Shown here: positions 55,497-64,000 of the stretch, in pieces
Layout of the letters: every line of letters begins with the position of its first letter
Position numbering within the stretch: the stretch's first letter is position 1
From: Ophioceras dolichostomum
Taxonomy: Eukaryota > Ascomycota > Sordariomycetes > Magnaporthales > Ophioceraceae
NCBI GenBank assembly: GCA_003049485.1
Contig: PYST01000114.1
Coordinates: 1-64,000, forward strand
Reading direction: 5' to 3'
Length of the DNA stretch: 64,000 bases
Translations under genes and position numbers: made by a program
The notes under the pieces: model-generated
Told to the model about the DNA's origin: nothing
Database searches by the model: none
Seen by the model: the letters and a program-made list of their open reading frames with translations, nothing else

Positions 55497-58400
55497 ATGC
55501 CAGCACCCGTGGTCTATGAAGGCCTGGAGAGCTCCAGCGGAGGAGGTTCCCTCTTCAGAGGGATCAAGTTTTGGGTCGCCCTCCGCGTGCCCCAGAGGAA
55601 TCGATGGGTTGATGCCGTCAGGGTAAACATCTCCCCAGACATCACAGACACGTGCCCCTCCGCATCGCCCTCCCCATTCTGCACTCTGAATCTAGAATCC
55701 ACACCTGAACGCTAACGGGTTTTTGTAGCAAAATCGTGGAGAGGTTGTGGCTCTAGAAAAGATGGCCGATATGCTCATTGCCGACCCGGCTCTCCCAAAA
55801 TCCGTACCCAAGGCCTTGGACTCGTACTCATGGAAGTTCATCGAGGACGCGCTCAAGACCGGCACGCTCCCAGACAAGGAGCCGTACCTTATCGAGCGGG
55901 CTAGCAGGCCGGGCCCAGCGAATCGGCCGACCGTATCCGGTGGTCCTGCCAAGTCCACCCGCGTCCCTTTCACTCCTGAAGACGACAGAGCTTTGACTGA
56001 ATGGGTCAGACGGAATTTGGATGTGGCCAGCGGCAATGTCATCTTCAAGCAGTTTGAGGAAAAGGTAATTGTGTCCTGAGACACACTCTCATGCCAGTGT
56101 TTTGGTTGCCTCGCGCCTTGCTGATGATTCCTTCCCTGCTCGTTCTCTTAGAATGATCGGCATCCGTGGTCGGCGTGGAGAGACAGGTGGGTGAAGAAGC
56201 TATCAAGCCTTCCCGGAAATGCCCAGCCGATTACGGAACCACAGTCCGACGAAGAAGACGACGAGGACGATGAGCCTCTAGCAAACGGTACATCCTCTCT
56301 ATCTGCGGCCCAGCGCTCGCGACCAGCTCCTACTGCAAGCAGACAGACTAGCTCTCGCCCGAGATCTTCGGCGAACACACAACCCGACCGGCCGGCATCT
56401 TCGGGTACCCGTACGGCATTCACTCCTGAAGAAGATGAGCGCCTGCTGAGGATGGTCCATGAGGCTCGGCGCCGTGGAGAAAATATCGGGGGAAAGCTGA
56501 TATACGAGGAGTTCGCCAGAGAAGTATGCACTCTCGCACCACTGTGTTAGCTGCTCAGTGACCGGAACTATCTGACGTCGTTGTTCTAGAACCCTACTCA
56601 TCCAATGGAATCTTGGCGTAGTCGCTGGACGCGCACGCTGGCTAGGCGCGAGGAAGAGGCCGAACTACGGTCGCCGCCCTCGCTGCCACGAAAGCTTGGA
56701 AGGCCTCGGCGCCTGTTTCCGAATCCCTCGCCAGCTCGGCAAACCCCTCGAACCAACGGCCATGGCCAGGCCAGCCAGCTTTTCGGCCAGCTGGACGTCG
56801 AAGTAGAAGCCATCGATCAAGAACACGAGCATGATGGCGCGGCGCTGAGCCACGCCGAGCCAGAGCCAGCTAGTCCAATAGTGGAAGAAGAGGAACGAGA
56901 GGAAGAAGGGGAACTATCTTACGTGAAACGAAGACGCCTTATGAACCAGTCTGCCACTGATGTCTCGCGCTTCTGGCGAGGACACAGCGTGCGGAATGCA
57001 CTCGCCAGCCTCGCCAGCCTTCAGCCGACTGTGAAGGGCTTCCTCATCAGGAAGCTTCTCCGACCGGACGACGCCGAGGAAGAAGAAGAGGAGGAGGACG
57101 ACGAGGAGGAGAGTGATGAAGCCGACTTCGAAGATGCCATCCGACCTGAAGCCGCCGTCGGTTCCGATGATGATGACTACAACGATGGCGATGACGGTAG
57201 CGATAAGTTCGCGTCATTATCGGAAGCCAGCGGCGACGGATCCGAGTCCCATGCGCGCCAAGGAGTCAGGGCTGACGACGGAGGTGTTGTCGGCGAGGAG
57301 CGAGCTGTCGATGAAGGTGCCCACGTCGAGGACGGGGATGACGATGAGACCCGTTTCGATAGTGTCGATGGTGAAGAGTTAGAAGACCTGGAGATGAAAT
57401 TCTACGGAGACTTCCAGATGTGGGCGGAAGTCAATGGACAACAAGTCGATCTATCTCCAACGATCAGCGGGCATACCATTCGGCTCTGGGATCTGTTCGA
57501 GGCATTCATGCGCCAGAAACGCTCACTGCCGCCGGAAAGCAACGTGGAGGATTACGACTGGAACCTGGTCGCGGCCGAGCTCGGGTTCGACACAGCCGCC
57601 GATCCCTCAGTGGCTGGGCAAATCGCTGCTTACCACGAGGATCATCTGGGAGATTTTGGCAGGCTTTTGGACCGTTGGGAAAAGGAGGAGAAGGAATCTG
57701 CTGGCGGCAACGACGACATGGTCCAGCAAGACCAAGTAAACCCCGTGAGTCCCATGAGTCCCGGCCATCAAGCGCATGATATGGACATCGTCTCAGTCAA
57801 CTCAAAGCCACCCACGCAAGCACCACACGCACATCCCTCTCCCTCTAATCATCACTTGAAACGTCGCCGCGACGAGGTGCTCGAGAACGACTTGAGTGCT
57901 AGGCCGATCTCTCCCCCAAAACGCCAACGTGTCAGCCGCGATGTCGAGATCCCCGCGACCCCTGGCCCAGAGGTGCGCCGGGCAATTCTCCCTCCCCATC
58001 CGGCAGTTGACGGGGGTCCGGCCTTCAGAACCCGGTCACGCCGCCGTACCCTGGTGAACGGAGGGGACCCCCGGCCCCAGCCGCCAGCGAAGCCAGCAAG
58101 GCCGCCGGCTGCCGTGGAACCCGAGACGCAAGACTGGCGGTTCGATCCAGCCTCCCAAACCGTCGTCATTAAAGGCGAGTCTGAAGAGGACGAGGATAGT
58201 GATGACGATAATGACGGTGAGAACTCGCCGTCGCAGCAACTCCGCAACGAATCGGAGCTGCATAGTCCTCATCGCGCCGAGGGACGGGTCCTCCCCACGA
58301 TTGAGGAAGAGGAGGAGCCCGAGCGTGAACATTCCGAGCCCATGTTTGTTGGGGATTCTCCCGAGCGACAGCCACAACAACACACGCCTTCGCCGGCCAG

Positions 58401-59760
58401 GGACCAATCTCCCGAGTTGGCCCCGATGAGCGAGAAGGCTCGAGGCAAACGACCGGAGACGGCCGTGTCGCCACCTCCCACGCGCTATAGAACGGCTCAG
58501 AGGCAGGACGGAAACGACACCCCAGAGCAGCGGTCTCCGGCCACTATCCATCGAACACTCTCTTCTGAGTTCACCCATTCTCTACCGCTACCCCCATCTG
58601 CACAGCGGCGACCGCCGTCTTTGTCACTACCGTCGTCCTCCACCTCGGCGCCACAGTCATCATCAGCATCGTCACGACCGCAGATCCGGCCTGCGCGTCG
58701 TTCCGGTCCAGGATCCATGGGTCCACCCCCTCCGCCCAACCAGTCCACTTCAGGAGGCAACACCGCAGGAGTCGCTTCGTCGCCGCGCTCAGTTCACTCT
58801 GCCGCCTCCGCAGGCGACTCTTCCTCCCGCCGACCCGCGGCCTCCGAGACGAGTGGTGGCATCGCGAGCACCGCTAGTGCTCATCCGCGCCGTACCTCAC
58901 AACACACCCCTCTTCACTCCCCCGATCACCCCAACGGCTCGCACCACCTCGACAACAACCAATCCCCCTCCGGTCCGCCTCCACCTACGCGTCAACCCAT
59001 CACGCGCTCCGTCACCGGCGAGCTCGAGCACTGGATGTCGCTGGGTTACCCGCGCGAGTTCATCCTCCGGCTGCTCAAGACGACCAACATGGACAACTCG
59101 ATCGTCAACGAGGTCCTCTACGACTGCGCGCGGCGGATCGAGCACGACCCAACTCTTTCCCCTTCCCGGCGGTACGTGTTACCCGAGAACAAAAGTGGCG
59201 TGTGGACCCAGCGGGACGACGACGCGCTCGCCGTCGTCGATGGGCACGATTGGATAAGGGCGCCGGAGAGCAGGGCGGATGTGGAGGAGAGGAAGCTTGC
59301 GGAGGCGATGAGGAGGAGGATCGAGGAGAAGCATGGTGCTAATAGCATTCGGCATAGGAGGGAGTTTTTAGGGATGTGGACGAGGAGGAGGAATGAGGAA
59401 AGGGAAAGGGCAAGGGAAGGGGAAGGGGGTAATGAGGGCAAGAATGGGAGGATTGAGAGGGAGAGGGAGAGGGAGAGGCAGGCTAGGGAGAGGGATGCTA
59501 GGGAGGCTCGGGAGAGGGAGGAGGAGAGGAGGGAGAAGGAGAGGATGATGGAGAGGATTATGCGGATGGCGGGCGGTGGTAATTCTGCTGCTAGTAGTAC
59601 TAGTGGTGGTGGTAGGAGTGGCAGTGTTGGACGGGTCGGCAGCGGAGCTGGTAGCGGTAGCGGAAGGGCAACCGGGAGCAGCAGAGAATTGCCGCCGTCA
59701 TCGGCTCCAACGTTGTCATCGTCGTCTTCGAGGCGGCCGGGCACCGGCCGTAGGTTCTGA
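55497..59760 (+). CDS. rap1: Telomere-associated protein Rap1 (BRCT, two Myb repeats, C-terminal domain)
   Basis: Four exons, all phase 0 (55497-55622, 55729-56064, 56152-56523, 56590-59760), give 1334 residues. Rap1 sits on telomeres, controlling telomere length and end protection. The BRCT domain covers about residues 15-100 (SLFRGIKFWVALRVPQRNRW). Myb 1 spans about 121-172: VPFTPEDDRALTEW, then NDRHPWSAWRDRWVKKL. Myb 2 spans about 242-298: AFTPEEDERLLRMV, then NPTHPMESWRSRWTRTL. A long acidic and Pro/Ser-rich middle contains DEEEEEEDD-like runs. The C-terminal conserved region starts near residue 1085 (GELEHWMSLGYPREFILRLL) and includes a third, diverged GVWTQRDDDAL segment; it corresponds in place to the RCT interaction domain. 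The final 150 residues are Arg/Glu-rich, then Ser/Gly-rich. Introns 2 and 3 interrupt the two Myb repeats at the same position. Most fungal Rap1 proteins have one or two Myb-like folds. Confidence 0.88.
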
Positions 59761-60649
59761 GGACGCACTACATACACAGAACAGGACGGAGGCAGGCCTA
59801 TTGCTTGAGGTGGAAGAGTGCGTTAACGGGGCTACTGAGGGACGGAGGCTGTCTCTCTTCCTTGCCAAGATTGTTTGGTGTGTCGATATTGCTGTTGTTC
59901 TTTTCCGTCGTTCGAAGCGACGGAAGCCAGCCGGTTGTTTGCAGCCACCAACGATACCTACCTGTCTTTATCACATTATCTTAATTCTTCATGAAATGGA
60001 TCTGCGCTTTGCTCTGGCGCTCACTTTTGATCTTCTAGAACGGCATATATTCGTCTGGTATCTGGAGTTTTTTTTTTTATCAGGGTGTCGTTTCGTTGAA
60101 TTGGACTGCTTGGGTGCTTCCAATTATCCCGCGACGCTGTACCTCGACAAGGGCTCCCCGGCAGACATAATCTTGCGAAGCATTGACTGTAGTATTCCTC
60201 GGCGCTAACGAGGCCGTCAGGGCATCCCTTCTCGTCCATCAAACGGCCAGCCTCGCCAGATGGCAGTGCTGCGAGTGCAGGTCAGTCATCCTTCGACTTT
60301 TTGTTTTTCTACTACTCCTGCATGCATGCTCTGCCAAACCACTTCACTCATTCTGCAAGAAACGCGGGTAACACGCCGTAGCGGTGGCAGTGCTGCTGAG
60401 CTGTAAAACACCCCACGATATCGAACTGCTGAGCTTTCCCCGATTTGGCCGGAAGCTGAACATGTGTGACCACATAAAGAGCCAATATCCCCCCCCCCCC
60501 CCNNNNNNNNNNNNNNNNNNNNNNNNNNNNNNNNNNNNNNNNNNNNNNNNNCCCCCCCCCAACCTCACGCGCCATGAAGATTTCTTGTTTATCGGAAAGC
60601 ATGATTTCGGGCGGTTCGCACTGGACGGTGTCTGTCCGACACTGACAAA
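59761..60649. other. Intergenic region with a sequence gap
   Basis: Holds the rap1 3' flank and the upstream region of the HET gene. A 49-N gap (60503-60551) is bordered by 14 C on the left and 9 C on the right, so an unknown length of C-rich sequence is missing about 100 bp before the HET start. No gene is seen. Confidence 0.7.
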
Positions 60650-63600
60650 ATGGCTGCTTGCCCGGACGAGGTCATCATCAGCGCTGAAGGCCTGGCTTCT
60701 GACGGCTTGGTGGTGGAGGCGGGGTATCCTCAGCCACACGCCTTCACAGCGTGCCGCCCCTCACCGGCCCCAGCTCTTTACAAGGCTCTTCCACTCGACA
60801 TCGGTTCAATCCGATTGCTGGACCTCGAACCGCTCAAAAAGGTTCCCAGGTCGACGGCGACATCTCACCAGCCACTTGTTGGGCGTCTTAGCACTGTCAG
60901 CCTGAAGGAATCTCCCCGATTCGCGGCGGTGTCGTACGTCTGGGGCGATAAGGCTGTCCCCAGCCATACCATCGCCTGCTATGCGTCATCGTCGACTTCT
61001 TCGGTCGCCCCAGTCGATTTGGAGATCACTGTCAGCTGCCATGCGATGCTCCAGCAGATCAGGAAGACCTTCGGTGCTGTTACTATATGGGTCGATGCGA
61101 TATGCATCAATCAGCACGATGACAGGGAGAAGACCACCCAGATCCAGTTCATGAAGGACATTTACACTTGGGCGGAGACGACGTACATTTGGCTGGGTGA
61201 AGGAACCGAGCGGACCGAAGTTGCCATGGACTTCCTCCGGCATTCCGGCACCATCATGACCAGGCTTCCCGTCGCATGGCTCTCGGCCTTGGGCGAAGAG
61301 AGCAGAAGGCGAGAGAAGGCCAGATATTGGACTGGGGCTACTATGCTTGATCCTCTACGTATGTTTGGTTGCCCATCAGTCCTTCCGAGAAGCCGAAACC
61401 GGGGAGGCCCAGAGCGCCAGCACGCATTGACCGTCGTGATTCAACTTGCGTCTAGGACGACTCGATCTCGTCTTCCGTCGAAGACACCGAGGTGTCACCC
61501 ATGCGCACATCGAAGAACTCCTGCTCCGACCATGGGTCACCCGGGTGTGGACGTTCCAGGAGGTCATCCTGTCTGCGAACCCCGTCGTCCTCTGTGGAGA
61601 CAAGATCCTGCCCTGGGCCCGGCTCCTTAATGCCATCTACTGCACCTTCGAGGACCGGACCTTCAGCTTGACAGGGCCAACAGCCGGGCTTCTCGGGAAC
61701 ACGCCGGCTTTGAGCCGATGGCGCGCTCTCGCGAACCTTTGGCTGAAGCTCCCAAGGGAAGTTCATTGGAACGGTGTGCGGGTTCGAGAATCACGGGACT
61801 TGTCCCCAGGAGCCTCCGAGAAGGTACCAGGGGTGTCGGCCAGTGGTGGAGAGGAAGAAGCTGCAATAGCGTCATCATCATCACCACCACCATCCTTCGT
61901 CGAGGCCTTGAGACAAACTCGAGTCCGCCGTGGCATTTGCCTCCGACTCTGCATTCCGATGACCCTTGTCACGATGGTGTGGTCGCTTGCATGGCTCGCG
62001 CTCTGCGGCTACCTAACCTACCTGGCCGGTGAAGACCTGGCCTCGAGGCTGAGCAAAGTCCAGGCAACTGACAAGTACTCTTGGGACGACATCACTCGCG
62101 ACCGCGTCCTAGCGTGGGGGTTCGCGGGCTTCGCGTGGTTCCTGGCGCTGTTCATTTCTTGCATCCTTCCTACGTCTATGTCGATCTTCGCCGTCTTCAT
62201 CCTCAAAGGACTCTCACCCCATAGGTTCCTCATGGAAAGGGAGGAGACGGATCGGGAGGCGACGACGAGGCAGATACTCGGGGGGATCCAGGACGCCCTG
62301 CGGCATCGCGCCAGCGAGAAGCCGCACGACCGGTGCATCGGGCTGGACGGCATCCTGTCGAGCTTCGGCACCACCACCAAGCCGTCGCGGCCGAACTACC
62401 AGGAGCCGTACGGCGAGACCTTCAGGTTCCTGATCCAGCGGTTGGTGGCATGGCAGCCGTCGGCGATCGAGATGATCGTGGATGCGGGAACTGTGGCCCC
62501 TCCAGGGGCGCCATCCTGGGTGCCATGCTGGGGGAGGTTGCCGAACACGAGGCTTTCCTGGCGGTACACGCTCGGCTTCTCCAAGTGCTCTATCCCCGCC
62601 CCATCCACTGGAGGAGGGAAGCTCTCCTCCCCTCCTCTCATCAACGGCAACAGATTGAAGTTGAAGGCACGTTCCTGCGGAGCTATTTGTCTAAGGGTAG
62701 ACTTCAACGACTCTCTCCGCCGACAGCAGCAGGCCAAGAAGGATAAGGAGAAGGCGGATGCTGATGCCCATGCTGATGAACGCGATGTGATCAAGCTTCT
62801 CGGCTTCCTCAAAGCATTTGTACAATATGTTGCCCTCCCAGGCGGACCGATGCCGGACGGGTACGATTATCCCAAAAGCCCCGTGTTCGGTGTCACTCAC
62901 AGCCTAGCGCCAGAGAGGGGGCCCTCGCACAAGACGGTGCACGTGGCTGGGTCATCCGAATTTGAGCAAGGGTACGACATTCAGCAGCGGTTGCCGGAGT
63001 GGGAAGGGCCGTACAACTTCTCGGACAAAAAGGAAGACTTCATTCTCCTATCCAGCGTGTACGACCTGCTTCAGCATGCTCAGCGCCCTCCTCGCGCCTA
63101 TAGGCCACCACCATGGAAGAATGTACTCGATGCTGCTCTGGGGCCGCCGCCGTCTATTGCTGCTCATGACGGCGGGCAACAGCAGCTGGGCGACGTGACC
63201 TCCGTACCAGCTACGCCAGGGGACGAAAGGGAGAAGGAGGAGAATACGGAGACGGAGACGGAGACGGAAACGGAGAAGGAGAAGGAAAAGACAGGCAGCA
63301 ACGAGGAAGGAGGAAAATATACAGCGACGGAAAATGCGTACGAAGAAGAAAAGAAAGACGAAAAGGAAGAAGTCGAAGCGAAGGAAAAAGAAGAATCAGG
63401 AAGAAACCCAGGAATAGGACTATCCAAGCAAACGAGCACGGCGACGACCACAACAGCGTTGGCCGCCGCAGCGCTCTCCGGCGACTTCTCAGCCATCCTC
63501 TTCTACCTCCACACCACGAGACCAGGAGCCTACGCCTTCCTCAAAAGACTAATCAACAAAATTGCCGCGGAGAGGCGCTGCCTCTTCATGCTCGAGAATG

Positions 63601-64000
63601 GGCGGATCGGGACGGGTATGCTCTCGCTCCGGCAGGGGGACGAGGTGCTGCAGCTGCAGGGCGTACCTCCGCCTATGGCACTGCGGAGGAGGAACACTGC
63701 TGGTGCTGGTGCTGGTTGTGCTGCTGGTGCTGGTCCTACTACGGCCACTATTACCCCTACCACTAACACGACTACCGCTACAACCATCATCACCGCCGCT
63801 ACCGCTGCTGGTACCTCTACAGCCGCCGACGTGGCAGTTACCGCCTCAAAAGCCGCCTCGCAAGAAGCCGCCGCCACAGAAGCAGCAGACGCAAAGTCAG
63901 AGGAAAAAGAAGTAGAAGACAAGCCCGAGGAGGAGTTGAGAGAGTACACCACCGTCGGAGCCGTCCTGGTCCACGGGCTGATGCACGGCGAGTCTGCGAC
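60650..64000 (+). CDS. HET-domain protein with membrane helices (3' end outside window)
   Basis: Exon 1 (60650-61358) and exon 2 (61456 to the window edge, still open) give at least 1084 residues. The intron 61359-61455 has a GTATGT donor and a TCTAG acceptor. HET domains trigger cell death after fusion of incompatible hyphae. Here the domain spans about residues 90-290: FAAVSYVWGD, then TIWVDAICINQHDDREKTTQ, TTYIWLGEG and, after the intron, RPWVTRVWTFQEVILSANPV. Two hydrophobic helices follow near residues 402-425 (TLVTMVWSLAWLALCGYLTY) and 448-485 (VLAWGFAGFAWFLALFISCI), unusual between a HET domain and its tail. The tail keeps the common HET-protein features DRCIGLDGIL, RRCLFMLENGRIGTGML and, at the very edge, VGAVLVHGLMHGES. 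Glu/Lys/Thr-rich and Thr/Ala-rich low-complexity inserts interrupt it. No WD, NACHT or ankyrin partner domain is visible in the window. Confidence 0.85.

Noticed and set aside
54833..55519. 228-codon plus-strand frame ahead of rap1
   Set aside because: It overlaps the well-supported rap1 start in another frame, has no domain, and probably covers the promoter and 5' UTR.

Overview
The window looks like nuclear chromosomal DNA of a filamentous ascomycete, most likely a Sordariomycete. Introns are short (66-190 nt) with GT donors, CTAAC/CTGAC-like branch sites and AG acceptors. Coding regions are GC-rich in the third position. The gene set is typically fungal: a HET-domain protein, a BRCT/Myb Rap1, Swf1, Fmc1, a PMC1-type calcium pump and a BBE-type flavoprotein. 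The placement is inferred from gene content, not from a database search. Spliced models were built by eye from frame, splice signals and family conservation.

Layout. 0.5-5.0 kb (+) is a PMC1-type Ca2+-ATPase. 5.7-9.0 kb (-) holds a decayed gene with a possible mitochondrial presequence, followed by a membrane-anchored M24 metallopeptidase with all five metal ligands. 10.5-14.2 kb (-) holds a FAR1-like zinc-binding protein without a transposase and a cytochrome P450. After a 4.3 kb gene-poor stretch comes a BBE-type FAD oxidase (18.5-20.4 kb, -). 21.5-24.7 kb (-) is a low-complexity, repeat-rich tract with frame-shifted open frames. 24.7-31.3 kb (-) holds the NPC1/Ncr1 sterol transporter and a CUE/DUF1771/SMR protein.

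34.4-35.8 kb (+) encodes a Cys-rich, Ser/Thr/Pro-repeat protein that looks GPI-anchored. 37.4-38.8 kb (-) encodes the Hsp90 co-chaperone Aha1. A 6.2 kb gene-poor stretch then leads into a dense housekeeping block (45.0-59.8 kb): a large coiled-coil protein of unknown function (+), Fmc1 (-) and a mitochondrial EngB-type GTPase (+) sharing a 280 bp divergent promoter, the DHHC acyltransferase Swf1 (-), and the telomere protein Rap1 (+). The right edge carries a HET-domain protein (+) with two membrane helices that runs off the window. A 49-N assembly gap lies just upstream of it.

The clearest functional pairing is FMC1 with the EngB-type GTPase: two likely mitochondrial assembly factors transcribed divergently from one short region containing an inverted CCAAT box and an inverted repeat of GATAAG-type sites. 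Most other neighbours look functionally unrelated. The P450 and the BBE oxidase lie on the same strand but have no backbone enzyme nearby, so I do not call a biosynthetic cluster. The observations most worth following are the intron-matched duplication of the Myb repeat in Rap1, the telomere-like element just upstream of rap1, the FMC1/EngB divergent promoter, the broken gene at 5.7-6.8 kb, and the membrane-spanning HET protein.
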